From contig BTQZ01000002.1 in the NCBI GenBank assembly GCA_036986135.1, positions 1 to 64,000 on the forward strand: a stretch of 64,000 nucleotides of DNA, in the 5' to 3' direction. This document shows positions 25,101-34,733 of the stretch, piece after piece; position 1 is the stretch's first letter; every line of letters starts with the position of its first letter. Position numbers and translations under genes: made by a program. The notes below the pieces were generated by a model, which worked only from the letters and a program-made list of their open reading frames with translations, was not told the DNA's origin and searched no databases. Origin of the DNA: JADFRG01 sp036986135 (GTDB lineage: Bacteria > Chloroflexota > Anaerolineae > Anaerolineales > E44-bin32).

Positions 25101-26068
25101 TGCCGGAGCCAAAGCCGGACAGGGAGACGACCCTTGTCGGAAGAAATCTAGTCCGGAAATTTGGGGATTTCACGGCCGTTGATGGCATCGATTTCGAAGT
25201 TCATCGCGGAGAGATCTTTGGATTTCTCGGTCCAAACGGTTCCGGCAAGACAACCACCATAAGAATGATGCTCGGACTGCTGCCGCCGAGTTCAGGCTTC
25301 ATGGAGGTTCTTGGTATCCCCGTCGGCGAGCGTCCAGAGCTGATTCGGCCGCGCGTTGGGTACATGGCTCAGCAATTCAGCATGTACCGTGACCTGACCG
25401 CCGAGCAGAACCTGCGCTTCCACGGGACCGCGTACGGCCTGACGAATCAGGAGCTGCGGGCTCGCATCGACCAGACGCTCGACCTGACGGGGCTGCGCGG
25501 CCGCAGGCATGTGAAGACGGAAGAACTCTCGGGCGGCTGGCGGCAGCGTCTCGCCCTTGGAGCGGCCATCATGCACCACCCCCAGGTGCTGTTCCTTGAT
25601 GAGCCCACTGCAGGCGTCGATCCCATTTCTCGCAGAGCCTTCTGGGAATTGCTCTACGAGCAGGCCGCCTCCGGCATCACTGTCTTCGTTACCACGCATT
25701 ACATGGAAGAGGCGGAACATTGTCATCGGTTGGCCTTCATCCGAAGGGGCCGGATCATTGCCACCGGTTCGCCGGATGAACTCAGAGACAGATTTGAAGA
25801 TGGGGAGGTGCTCGAGCTGGCGCCCTCTGACGCAGCCGAAGCGGTAAGGATCCTGCGAAGGGCACGCGCACGAGAGAAGCTGGAGTTGAAAGAGATCGAG
25901 ATGTATGGATCGCTTGTGCATCTGATCGGCCCGAGCGTACGGAGGAAGAAACGATCCATCATGCGAGAGCTAAGAAAGGCCGGCGTAAACCCGGGCCGGG
26001 CGGAGATCATTGAGCCTTCCCTCGAGGACGTATTCATCGCCCGCATGCGGTCCGCCGAGCACGATTAA
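25100..26068 (+). CDS. ABC exporter ATPase 2 (ABC-2 type)
   Basis: A 322-residue ATPase with Walker A GPNGSGKTTTIR, Q-loop YMAQQFSMYRDL, signature ELSGGWRQRLALGA, Walker B VLFLDEPTAGVDP and switch His in TTHYMEEAEHC. ATG at 25100 overlaps the permease stop (TGATG), so translation is coupled; the longer open frame upstream lies within the permease. It is the second half of the ATPase pair; ATPase 1 lacks the switch His, so this one may be the main catalytic subunit. Confidence 0.92.
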   Translation: MPEPKPDRETTLVGRNLVRKFGDFTAVDGIDFEVHRGEIFGFLGPNGSGKTTTIRMMLGLLPPSSGFMEVLGIPVGERPELIRPRVGYMAQQFSMYRDLTAEQNLRFHGTAYGLTNQELRARIDQTLDLTGLRGRRHVKTEELSGGWRQRLALGAAIMHHPQVLFLDEPTAGVDPISRRAFWELLYEQAASGITVFVTTHYMEEAEHCHRLAFIRRGRIIATGSPDELRDRFEDGEVLELAPSDAAEAVRILRRARAREKLELKEIEMYGSLVHLIGPSVRRKKRSIMRELRKAGVNPGRAEIIEPSLEDVFIARMRSAEHD

Positions 26069-26082
26069 GCCAGGAGGCCAAA

Positions 26083-27486
26083 ATGAGCATGAGACTCAAT
26101 CTACCGTTGCTGATCCTCTTTGCCTCTGCCGTCACCGCTTGCGGTGCGCTCTCCAACGACGCAGATGACGATCTTACTGCGTCCGGCGTTGTGGAGGCGA
26201 CGGAGGTGACCCTATCTCCTGCGATTGGAGGCCGCGTGGCACAGGTCCTGGTTTCTGAAGGAGATGCGGTTGCGGCCGGCGACGTTCTCCTGCGCATGGA
26301 GGGCGAAATGCTCGAGGCGCAGCGGCTCCAGGCGCAGGTGGCGGTTGAAGCCGCAGAAGCCGCCCTCGAGACGGCTCGTGCGGGTCAGGTTGCGGCCGCC
26401 GCGGCCGCGGATTTGGCAACCGCTATGCTGGAAGCCGCCGAAATTCAGGCGCAGATGACGCTTGCTGCCGCGCGCCTGCTGGACCAGCCGATTCGAGAGC
26501 TGGCGTGGGATCGCGAGCTCCCCACCGAATTCTCCGTGCCGCCATGGTATTTTGAAGTCTCGGAGCAGATCGAGGCGGCTACCAATGAGGTGGCGCTTGC
26601 GGAGTCTGCCGAACAATCGGAGCGAGAAAGCTTCGAGAATACACTGGGCAGTGCAGAAATCCGCGCCGCAGAGGAGCGGCTATCGGAGGCGCAGGCTTCC
26701 TTTCTGGTGGTCGATCAACTGCGCGATCGCAGGATCGATGCCGAAGAGCGGACCTGGGTGCGGGACTATCTAGATGATCTGTACGATGCGGCCAAAGCCG
26801 AATTGGAAAGTGCGGCGGAAGCTTCCGACAGCTTGCTGTCCGAGGAGGCTTCGGACGATTTATTGGAGGCACGCGCCCGCCTTACGGTGGCACAGCAGCG
26901 TTCCGCCACGGCCCGCGATGAGCTCGACCGGTTGTTGACTGGAGAACACTCGTATGAGGTTCAACTGGCGTCGGTTAGGGTTCGCCAGGCCGAGGCACAG
27001 CTTCGGCAGACGGAGGCCGCCATCGCCCAATCCGAGGCGCAGCTACGACAGGCGGAGCGGGCGGTGGATCAAGCCCGCGCCGCGCTGACCCTGATCGAGC
27101 TGCAAATGGAAGACCTGGCCGTGGAGGCTCCGGTTGCTGGAGTCGTTATGAGCCGTGCCGTCGAACCCGGCGAGTTGCTCCAACCGGGGATGGTGGCGCT
27201 GACGCTGGGACAACTGGATGACTTGCGCGTGACGGTCTTCCTGCCTGAGGACCGCTATGGGCAGGTTTCTCTGGGTGATACGGCGCTGGTGACCGTCGAT
27301 TCCTATCCGGATGAGGCCTTCGAAGCGGTGGTGACGCGGATCGCGGATCGGGCTGAGTTCACGCCCCGAACCGTGCAGACCGAGGAGGATCGCCGCAGCA
27401 CCGTGTATGCCATCGTATTGCGGGTCGAAGATCCAAGCGGCATGCTCAAGCCCGGCATGCCGGCCGATGTCGTCTTTGACTCCTAG
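26083..27486 (+). CDS. HlyD-family adaptor lipoprotein of the exporter
   Basis: A 467-residue periplasmic-adaptor-like protein. The signal ends in a lipobox (SAVTAC, Cys near 20); biotinyl-lipoyl halves flank a long coiled coil: SGVVEATEVTLSPAIGGRV at about 35-55 and ELQMEDLAVEAPVAGVV near 345. Residues about 75-340 are Ala/Glu/Gln-rich helices that could form an extended hairpin. The beta-barrel follows (LRVTVFLPEDRYGQV). ATG at 26083 behind AGGAGG. No outer-membrane TolC partner is present, as expected in a single-membrane phylum, so the adaptor may span the wall. Confidence 0.88.
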   Translation: MSMRLNLPLLILFASAVTACGALSNDADDDLTASGVVEATEVTLSPAIGGRVAQVLVSEGDAVAAGDVLLRMEGEMLEAQRLQAQVAVEAAEAALETARAGQVAAAAAADLATAMLEAAEIQAQMTLAAARLLDQPIRELAWDRELPTEFSVPPWYFEVSEQIEAATNEVALAESAEQSERESFENTLGSAEIRAAEERLSEAQASFLVVDQLRDRRIDAEERTWVRDYLDDLYDAAKAELESAAEASDSLLSEEASDDLLEARARLTVAQQRSATARDELDRLLTGEHSYEVQLASVRVRQAEAQLRQTEAAIAQSEAQLRQAERAVDQARAALTLIELQMEDLAVEAPVAGVVMSRAVEPGELLQPGMVALTLGQLDDLRVTVFLPEDRYGQVSLGDTALVTVDSYPDEAFEAVVTRIADRAEFTPRTVQTEEDRRSTVYAIVLRVEDPSGMLKPGMPADVVFDS

Positions 27487-27621
27487 CCCGTCGCAAGGCG
27501 AATGCAGGGTGTGCGAAAGCCCTATGCTCTAAGAATACAGGGAGTGATTGACAGCCCATAAAGGCCGACCGAGTGTGAGCGTGGGCCGAAGGCAATTTGG
27601 GAAGTCGAGATGCCAGCAGTC

Positions 27622-27730
27622 GTTATGAGCGGCGCGCTGCCAGACGGAAGAACAGACCAGCCTCCTCCCGCGAAAGCGGCGGGTAACCGATCTCGTCCAC
27701 GATCAGCAGCTTGGGGCAGGTGGTGACTAC
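27622..27730 (-). pseudogene. Fragment of an IS21-family istB ATPase
   Basis: Thirty-five codons on the minus strand read PKLLIVDEIGYPPL then SREEAGLFFRLAARR and stop, the Walker B and following helix of the IS21 helper protein IstB. No istA, no 5' part and no terminal inverted repeats are visible, so it is a remnant. It lies in the 27487-27842 gap at the left edge of the A+T-richer catabolic block; the rest of that gap shows nothing else I can name. Confidence 0.85.
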
Positions 27731-27842
27731 CGCGTCAGTTCTCTACCCTACCATCATCACCAGGAATTTATCCTGTACCATAGTTGTGCCAAGCAGCCAG
27801 CAAGCAGGAATACCATTGCCGCATAAGACAATGCAGGAATAG

Positions 27843-30800
27843 ATGATGACCGCCCTGCGAATTAACCTTTTAGGCCCTCCACAGATCTTCCGGGACGAGG
27901 AGCTAACCAGTCACAGCCTGAGTCAAAAATCCCTTGGTCTGTTGGCCTATCTGGTTATGTGCCCGTCACAAGGATATATGCGAGAGAAACTGGCCGGCAT
28001 GTTCTGGGGTGAAACGGAAGAAGAGCATGCTAAGTTCAATCTTCGGCGTGCCCTGTGGTCTCTCCGAAAGGTCATTAACCCACCGGGGGCGCCATCAAAT
28101 CTGTTCATTCGCTACCGACAAGGATCTTACTCATTCAATCGTTCTAGCGATTACTGGGTTGATGTGAACGCTTTTGAAATGGCGGCAAACAGCAGCACCA
28201 TGCCTGATCGCAGCCCAGCCACAGAATATCCATCGAGCTCCCAAGCCTTTGACGCGTCAGATACGAAAAATCTACACCGTGCCATACAGCTCTATCGTGG
28301 AAAGCTGCTCGAGGGCTACGGTCCGCGCGGCTGTCCCGAATTTATGGATTGGCTGTCTCTAGAGCGTAATCGCCTGGAACAACAATTTGTTAGATGTTTG
28401 CGCAAACAAGCAGTTGAACGTGCAATTCAAAATGAGTATCAACAAGCCATCGCCTACTACAAGCAAATCCTGTCAGTCGATCCATTGCACGAGGCTACAC
28501 AATGCGATCTGATGGTGGCTTATTTTCAACTGGGCAAGCGCGACAAAGCTGTGGAGCAATTCCTGGAATTCAGCAAGGTGCTGCACCAGCAACTCGAACT
28601 CGAACCTCTACCCGAAACCACGACGCTTTTTCAGGACATTCGGAACGGTACTTTAACTGTTGAAGGGTCAAGCTACCGGCTTACTTCGGCAAAGGTAACT
28701 ACTCGGCTTTCCGCTCCACCCGGTCCCTTTGTTGGACGCAAGCCTGAACAAATCAAGCTAAATCAGATCCTAGAATCAACCATGCAAGGCGTTGGTCACC
28801 TGGCCGTTGTCAGCGGTGAAGCCGGTGTAGGAAAGACGCGTCTCATCGAGGAATTTCTGTATCGGAAATTCGAAACGAGTCCCATTATCCTGCGCGCGCG
28901 TTGTTATGCTCAAGAGCATGGATTGCTCTACCAACCGATCATTGATGCCCTGCGCACCTATCTCTCCACCGCCGACTTTGCCTATATCAGGCGTCTGAGC
29001 CACCTTTGGCTGGGAGAAGTTGCAAAGCTAATACCCGAACTGCATGGCTATCTCCCCCATCTGCCGGTTAGTCTTGCCCTGGTTCCTGATCAAGATCGCA
29101 ATCGATTATTCGAAGGACTTGCCCAGTTCATCACACACTTGAGCAAGCGCGACGTACTGATTCTCTTCCTGGATGATATTCACGCCGCGGATTTGCCCAC
29201 ATTCGAGCTGATCCACTATCTGACCCGGCGCTTGTCTTCGGCTCGCGTCATGCTCTTATGCACGCTCCGGCAGGAGGCATTGGTCGATCGTCCCAGTCTA
29301 GATGTCTTGCTGCGAGAGCTCACGCGGAACAAACAGCTCGATATGATTCCGCTTGAACGTTTTTCCGAAAGAGAGGTCCTGGAGTTATTGGATCGAACGG
29401 TGGGGACCTCGGCTAGGCTGCCGGAGCTTGGACATCGGCTCTATTTGGAAACAGGTGGAAATCCATTCTTCCTTGTGGAAATGCTGAGAGCGCGCGAGGA
29501 AGGACAGGATGGAATGACGGATGATTTGACGGTGCCCTCGAACGTCCGAGATGTAATCCGCCATCGCCTGAATCGTCTTGATGAAGCAAGTCGTTCCATC
29601 GTAACGATGGCCTCCATCATCGGTCGACAATTTAGCTCGACCACACTCCAGCAGGTCTATGATGGCGACAAGGAATACCTGTTAGGCGAATTGGACCGGT
29701 TGCTATTGCGGGGCTGGATTGTAGAACCGCCGGGTGCAAATCCAGGCACCTATGACTTCAATCATGGGCTGGTCCGAGATGCTGTCTACCAGACGCTAAG
29801 CACAGCGCGGCGAGTGAATCTTCATCACCAATTGGGCGTGGCTTTGGAGAAGACCGTTGGCGCAAAAGACGAATTTGCCGGCGTTCTTGCGCATCACTTC
29901 TGGAAAGCCAACGATACCAGCAAGGGCATACAGTACGCTCTACAGGCAGCTTCCCATGCCCGGCGCTTATACGCTAACGGCGAGGCTATCGCTCACTATC
30001 GGCGTGTTCTGGATCTTGCCGTTCAGGAGAAGGCGATTTTCTCTGCAGCCGAATTGATTGATATCCAATGTCGACTGGGGCAATGCTATGAGTTCTTGGG
30101 GAAATACGAAGAGGCCATCACCATTTACAAGGCAGCATTGCCTGAGATTCGTTTGTCCGATGCAAGCCACCGACGCATTTACTTCCAACTTGCCATTGCT
30201 CACGATCGGAAGGGTGAATACGATCAGGCGCTTGAGCTTTTCAATGCGATTGGAACACATTTGTCCGAGCCGAAGGATCCAGCGAGCCGGCTCGAGGCGG
30301 CCATGATTTCGCGTGGGATGGCCAGGGTGAATTTGCACCGCGAGCGGAGCCATCAAGCATTGACTTTCTGCAGACAGGCGCTGGCACTTATCGGAGATGG
30401 CGCTTCAAATGAAGAGCAGTCTCCAATAGCAACTAGGATGGCAACAGAGCGAGTTGCCGTCTACGAGATCATGGCCAATAGCTATTTCCATTTGGGCAAT
30501 TACGAAGCGGCAGTGAGCCACTTTATGCTTGCGATGGAGATTGCGCGGCTGAAAGATCAGCGCCCAGTGGCTGCTCGATTGCTAATTGGGCTAGGGAACG
30601 TGGCTCGTCGCAGGGGAAACTATGCTCAGGCGGAGAATTATGCTCGGGAGAGCCAAGAACTATGCATTGGAATTGGCCAGATATCTGGCGAGGCGGCCTC
30701 ACTGGGCCTACAGGGCGATATCGCTTACAACCGAGGGGACTTCAAGCAGGCGATCTCCTGCTATGAAGGGGCCTTATCTACCTTCCGGCAGCTTGGAGAC

Positions 30801-31322
30801 CAGCATGGCATCGCTGACTTCTGTCTCTCCTTGGCCTTCATAAAGATTGATATGGAGGAGTTAGACAAGGCAGAAAGCCATCTTCAGGAAGCACTTTCAA
30901 TTGGTCACAGTCTCAATGCAAGATTGGTCTTGATCCGGGCCGAGTACCATCTAGCTAGAGTAGCACGGGCCCGAGGACAGCTTGATGAAGCCCAGGCTCA
31001 GGTCGAGCGCACGCTCGAGGCGGCACAGGGCGCCGGCAGTCGTCTCTTGGAGGCCGCAGGACACCATCTTTTGGGCGATATCCTGTCTCAACAACAGCAG
31101 CCAGCACGCGGTGAGGTCCATATGATCGAGGGGCTTCGCTTGTTTGAAAACCTGGGCGATCGTTTTGAGACTGCCTGGACCCTACGCAGTTATGCCCGAC
31201 TACTGAAAAAGAGGGGGGATATTTCCCACGCACACGGTCAGCTCCAGCGCGCAGCTGCTCTGTTTGCGGAATTAGGGGCTGAACGAGAACTTATCAGGAC
31301 GAAGTACGAATTGGCGCAGTGA
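27843..31322 (+). CDS. BTAD/AAA/TPR transcriptional activator (SARP-LAL type)
   Basis: A 1159-residue regulator. Residues 1-100 form an OmpR-like DNA-binding domain (LRINLLGPPQIFRDEE, KFNLRRALWSLRKVI), about 115-280 a bacterial transcriptional activation (BTAD) domain, and about 295-560 an AAA ATPase with Walker A SGEAGVGKTRL and Walker B VLILFLDDIHAADLP. From about 680 onward the chain is TPR repeats (NYEAAVSHF, GNYAQAENYA and similar). It precedes the transporter and catabolic genes on the same strand, so it probably activates them when a signal binds the TPR part. The start may be 27843 or the next ATG at 27846. Confidence 0.87.
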   Translation: MMTALRINLLGPPQIFRDEELTSHSLSQKSLGLLAYLVMCPSQGYMREKLAGMFWGETEEEHAKFNLRRALWSLRKVINPPGAPSNLFIRYRQGSYSFNRSSDYWVDVNAFEMAANSSTMPDRSPATEYPSSSQAFDASDTKNLHRAIQLYRGKLLEGYGPRGCPEFMDWLSLERNRLEQQFVRCLRKQAVERAIQNEYQQAIAYYKQILSVDPLHEATQCDLMVAYFQLGKRDKAVEQFLEFSKVLHQQLELEPLPETTTLFQDIRNGTLTVEGSSYRLTSAKVTTRLSAPPGPFVGRKPEQIKLNQILESTMQGVGHLAVVSGEAGVGKTRLIEEFLYRKFETSPIILRARCYAQEHGLLYQPIIDALRTYLSTADFAYIRRLSHLWLGEVAKLIPELHGYLPHLPVSLALVPDQDRNRLFEGLAQFITHLSKRDVLILFLDDIHAADLPTFELIHYLTRRLSSARVMLLCTLRQEALVDRPSLDVLLRELTRNKQLDMIPLERFSEREVLELLDRTVGTSARLPELGHRLYLETGGNPFFLVEMLRAREEGQDGMTDDLTVPSNVRDVIRHRLNRLDEASRSIVTMASIIGRQFSSTTLQQVYDGDKEYLLGELDRLLLRGWIVEPPGANPGTYDFNHGLVRDAVYQTLSTARRVNLHHQLGVALEKTVGAKDEFAGVLAHHFWKANDTSKGIQYALQAASHARRLYANGEAIAHYRRVLDLAVQEKAIFSAAELIDIQCRLGQCYEFLGKYEEAITIYKAALPEIRLSDASHRRIYFQLAIAHDRKGEYDQALELFNAIGTHLSEPKDPASRLEAAMISRGMARVNLHRERSHQALTFCRQALALIGDGASNEEQSPIATRMATERVAVYEIMANSYFHLGNYEAAVSHFMLAMEIARLKDQRPVAARLLIGLGNVARRRGNYAQAENYARESQELCIGIGQISGEAASLGLQGDIAYNRGDFKQAISCYEGALSTFRQLGDQHGIADFCLSLAFIKIDMEELDKAESHLQEALSIGHSLNARLVLIRAEYHLARVARARGQLDEAQAQVERTLEAAQGAGSRLLEAAGHHLLGDILSQQQQPARGEVHMIEGLRLFENLGDRFETAWTLRSYARLLKKRGDISHAHGQLQRAAALFAELGAERELIRTKYELAQ

Positions 31323-31423
31323 GACTGCAGCCAGAAATGAAACTGCTTTTGAAACAGCGACATGTTAATCTTATGCGTCAAGCAGCCCGCCCTCAGATTC
31401 GGGCATAAAGGGAGGAGACCCCG

Positions 31424-32638
31424 ATGAGTCTAAGATCGTTTTTCGTCGCAGCGGCTCTGGCGCTAGTGGGATTGGTCATGGTTGGGTGTGCACCAACTCC
31501 AACGCCAGAAGTTGTCGAAGTAGAAGTAATTGTGAAGGAAACGACCATTGTTGAGAATGTAGTTGAAGTAATGGTCACAGCAACTCCCGGACCCAAGCCT
31601 GATGTGGCGCCCAAGATCCGGATAGATTCCCTGAGTGAGAGCGGTGGCAGGAATTTCGTGGAAATGATCGTCAAACCTTTCGCTGAGGAATTCGGGGTTG
31701 AGATTGAAGCCGAGCTTGGGACCTATGGCAGCCAGGATGAATGGTTGTCTGCAGTCAGGGCTGCGCCTGGCGAGCATTGCCTTGCGCTCTACATAAGCGA
31801 CTTCGGCCTATACAATGGCGCTAAGCAAGGACTTCTGCAGCCTTTCCGATTGGAGAACATGCCCAACTATGACAATCTCGCAGACAAGTGGACGGATCGT
31901 GTCATCGTTCCAGGCGATGACAACGCCTACGTCGCCATTGTAGATGTGGGCATGTACACATTCGTCTACGCAAAAGACAAGATAACCGAGCGGCCGACAT
32001 CCTACGCCCCGCTCTTCGATCCACAGTACACCGACCGCATCGCGCTGCGTGACTACGGCCTTTACCGCATCTTCCAGACCGCCGCCTATTTGGGCCTGGA
32101 TCCCAACAATCTTAGTGATGCAGATGTGGATTTGATCTTCGATACTATGGGTGAACAGCAAGACCTGGCTCGCGCGTACTGGCAAAGCTCTGCACAGTTG
32201 GATGGTTTGCTTGCGAATCGTGAGGTCTGGTTTGCTGACTACTGGTTCGATACCATCACCAAAGTGGGCGCGGATGGCACCAACAAGCTTGGTGACCTCA
32301 ACATCGGTTGGTGGTTCCCCGGGGAAGGCGGTCCGATCTGGGCTGGAGGCCCAGCTATTGCCGCCGGCTGCGAAGACCCAGCACGCTACACGGCCGAATT
32401 GATTCTCAACTATCTCCTTCGGGCCGATGTTTTCATTAACTATGCCAGGGCCAATGGCTACATCCCCACACTGGACACGAGCCTCTTCGACAGTGATGCT
32501 TACTTCGCCAGCACGCCCTATCGGGCGGCGTACCGGGACGCCATCCTCAACACCGGCATCATGCTGGATGTCGCAACCGTACTGGCCAACCAAGAAGAGT
32601 GGAATGAGCGGTATGAGGAGATGAAGTTGGGTAATTGA
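31424..32638 (+). CDS. Solute-binding lipoprotein, polyamine/spermidine (PotD) type
   Basis: A 404-residue binding protein. The signal peptide ends in lipobox VMVGCAP, then a linker rich in Val, Glu and Thr (about 25-65), then the type 2 periplasmic-binding fold (IRIDSLSESGGRNFVEMIV, YISDFGLYNGAKQGLLQPF). It starts the importer operon with the PotA, PotB and PotC-like genes. Preceded by GGGAGGAG. The ligand is not known; the downstream hydrolase genes suggest a cyclic amide or amino-acid derivative rather than a polyamine. Confidence 0.87.
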   Translation: MSLRSFFVAAALALVGLVMVGCAPTPTPEVVEVEVIVKETTIVENVVEVMVTATPGPKPDVAPKIRIDSLSESGGRNFVEMIVKPFAEEFGVEIEAELGTYGSQDEWLSAVRAAPGEHCLALYISDFGLYNGAKQGLLQPFRLENMPNYDNLADKWTDRVIVPGDDNAYVAIVDVGMYTFVYAKDKITERPTSYAPLFDPQYTDRIALRDYGLYRIFQTAAYLGLDPNNLSDADVDLIFDTMGEQQDLARAYWQSSAQLDGLLANREVWFADYWFDTITKVGADGTNKLGDLNIGWWFPGEGGPIWAGGPAIAAGCEDPARYTAELILNYLLRADVFINYARANGYIPTLDTSLFDSDAYFASTPYRAAYRDAILNTGIMLDVATVLANQEEWNERYEEMKLGN

Positions 32639-32669
32639 TTCTGAGGGAAAGGTACAGATTCGTTATCGC

Positions 32670-32709
32670 AAGGGGCACAAGTCTGAATTGTTTGTGCCCC
32701 TTCTTCTTT
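32670..32709 (+). terminator. Hairpin with T-rich tail after the binding-protein gene
   Basis: AAGGGGCACAA (32670-32680) pairs with TTGTGCCCCTT (32692-32702) as a perfect 11-bp stem with an 11-base loop, followed by CTTCTTT. This should terminate part of the transcripts between the binding protein and the ATPase, as in the sugar operon of this window. Confidence 0.82.
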
Positions 32710-32744
32710 CACACAGGCAAAGCCCGGTCAAGGATTCCGATTGA

Positions 32745-33830
32745 ATGATTGACGTCGAGGTGCGAAACGCTACGAAGCAATTCGGCAAAGTGTTGGCGGT
32801 AGATGATGTTTCATTTCGGGTCCATAAGGGGGAGTTTTTGACTTTGTTGGGCCCGAGTGGTTGTGGAAAGACCACCACGTTGAGGCTGATTGCCGGGCTG
32901 GATAGCCTTACTTCTGGCGAAGTATTTATCCGTCAGGAAGATGTGAGCTTCGCCCCACCCTACGCTCGCGATGTGAGCCTGATGTTTCAGAATTATGCGT
33001 TGTTTCCTCATAAGAATGTATTTGACAACATCGCCTTTGGTCTCAAATATAGGGAACGAGGTCTTGGCAAAGACGAACGCATGCAGCGGGTTCAGGAAGC
33101 TCTGGAGCTGGTGCGTTTGCCCGGTATCGAGAAGCGCTACCCCCGTCAACTGAGCGGGGGACAGCAGCAGCGCGTCGCTCTCGCCAGAGCCCTGGTGATC
33201 AAACCAACGGTGCTCCTGCTGGATGAACCTTTCTCGAATCTTGATCTCAAATTACGGGAGGAGATGCGGGTCGAGCTAAAGCAAATTCAAGAGCAAGTTA
33301 AGATCACCTTTATCTTCGTCACTCACGATCAGGAAGAGGCATTAATGCTTTCGGATAGGGTTGCGGTGATGGAAGAAGGCAAAATTATTCAACTTGACAC
33401 TCCCCGTGCTGTATATGAGCAACCCCTCTCCCGCTTTGTAGCCGAGTTCATTGGGCAGTCGAATTTTCTGCATGGCAAAGTCATCCGCTCTGACCCTTCG
33501 GGAGCCGAATTCGAAACGGAAAGCGGATTGATTCTGCTCGTTTCCAACGATCATCGCGTACCGAGCGGAAGCTCAGGCGTTCTCCAAATTCGGGCTGAAC
33601 GAGTGCATGTCTACAGCGAAAAACCACTAATAACGACCGGCAATACACTTTCTGGCGTAATAGAACGGGCCATTTATTTGGGCATTTCCATCCAGTACTT
33701 CATCAGGCTAGGGAGTGACGACCTGATAATGACCATTCGTCCCACCACCGGTGAGGTTCCGTTGGCAGGCGGGACGGATGTGTGGGTTGCCTTTGATCCC
33801 AGTGATTGTCAGTTAATGCGAGGCATTTGA
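32745..33830 (+). CDS. ABC importer ATPase, PotA type
   Basis: A 361-residue ATPase with Walker A GPSGCGKTTTLR, Q-loop LMFQNYALFPH, signature LSGGQQQRVALARAL, Walker B LLLDEPFSNLD, switch region VTHDQEEAL and a C-terminal TOBE domain. This arrangement is characteristic of spermidine/putrescine and iron-type importers. Its TGA overlaps the next ATG (TGATG). Confidence 0.93.
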   Translation: MIDVEVRNATKQFGKVLAVDDVSFRVHKGEFLTLLGPSGCGKTTTLRLIAGLDSLTSGEVFIRQEDVSFAPPYARDVSLMFQNYALFPHKNVFDNIAFGLKYRERGLGKDERMQRVQEALELVRLPGIEKRYPRQLSGGQQQRVALARALVIKPTVLLLDEPFSNLDLKLREEMRVELKQIQEQVKITFIFVTHDQEEALMLSDRVAVMEEGKIIQLDTPRAVYEQPLSRFVAEFIGQSNFLHGKVIRSDPSGAEFETESGLILLVSNDHRVPSGSSGVLQIRAERVHVYSEKPLITTGNTLSGVIERAIYLGISIQYFIRLGSDDLIMTIRPTTGEVPLAGGTDVWVAFDPSDCQLMRGI

Positions 33831-34732
33831 TGAACGCTGCTGCCAAGCTGCCCAGAAACTTCATGAGCTGGCTGCGGCGAAGGCCAGCCATGCAGGGAAT
33901 CTTCCTGGCCGCGCCAACGGGGATTTGGCTTTTCCTGTTTTTGGGTCTGCCGCTGATCCTGGTTTTGCTTTATAGCTTCTGGATTCACGTACCAGGTGAA
34001 TTGGTAGAGCGCAGGTTTACCCTGGAAAATTATGAACGTTTCCTGACCCGGCCGATCTACGGTCGGATCCTGCTCCGATCCTTCCGTGTCGGGTTAGAGA
34101 CGGCCATCCTGTCGCTTATTCTGGCCTATCCGACGGCTTATTACCTGGCGAAACGACGTTCGGGCAGCACCATGTTGATCTTTCTTATCTTGGTTCCTTT
34201 TTGGACCAGCTATCTTATCCGTCTCTTTTCCTGGATGCTCATCCTGATGGAGCAAGGCGTGGCGAATGGAATTCTGCTGAGCTTGGGAATCATTAGCGAG
34301 CCGCTACGTTTGCTTTTCACCCCCTTCGCGGTCGTCATTGGTCTGATATATTCCGCCCTTCCTTTCACCATATTGCCTATATATGCCGTGCTCAGGGGAA
34401 TAGATCCGGAGTTGGTGCCCGCGGCAAAGATGTTAGGCGCCACCGATTTCCAATCTTTTTTGGAGGTGACGCTTCCCTTGAGTGTTCCGGGCATCATGAC
34501 CGCGTTGATCATCACCTTCATCAGTGGAGCAGGTTCCTTCCTGGCACCTGCCATCCTGGGCGGAAAAGGCGCTGATCTTATGTCCAACGTCATCGTCAAC
34601 CGTTTCCTGGAAGCTTTCGACTGGCCCTTTGGATCTGCATTGGGCATTGTTTTGCTGGTCACGACGATTGTCTTGTTGATGATTGTAAGCAAGTACGTGG
34701 CCCTGGATAAGATTTACGGACCGGGTAAATAA
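33830..34732 (+). CDS. ABC importer permease, PotB type
   Basis: A 300-residue permease with six helices and the coupling loop PAAKMLGATDFQSFLEV near residue 205. ATG at 33830 overlaps the ATPase stop. The frame is open slightly further upstream within the ATPase gene, but the overlap start is the natural coupled one. Partner of the next permease. Confidence 0.92.
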   Translation: MNAAAKLPRNFMSWLRRRPAMQGIFLAAPTGIWLFLFLGLPLILVLLYSFWIHVPGELVERRFTLENYERFLTRPIYGRILLRSFRVGLETAILSLILAYPTAYYLAKRRSGSTMLIFLILVPFWTSYLIRLFSWMLILMEQGVANGILLSLGIISEPLRLLFTPFAVVIGLIYSALPFTILPIYAVLRGIDPELVPAAKMLGATDFQSFLEVTLPLSVPGIMTALIITFISGAGSFLAPAILGGKGADLMSNVIVNRFLEAFDWPFGSALGIVLLVTTIVLLMIVSKYVALDKIYGPGK

Positions 34733-34733
34733 C

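Noticed and set aside
27843..31322. SARP-type regulator as sign of an antibiotic gene cluster
   Set aside because: No polyketide, peptide synthetase, or similar biosynthetic gene is near; the neighbours are import and catabolic genes.
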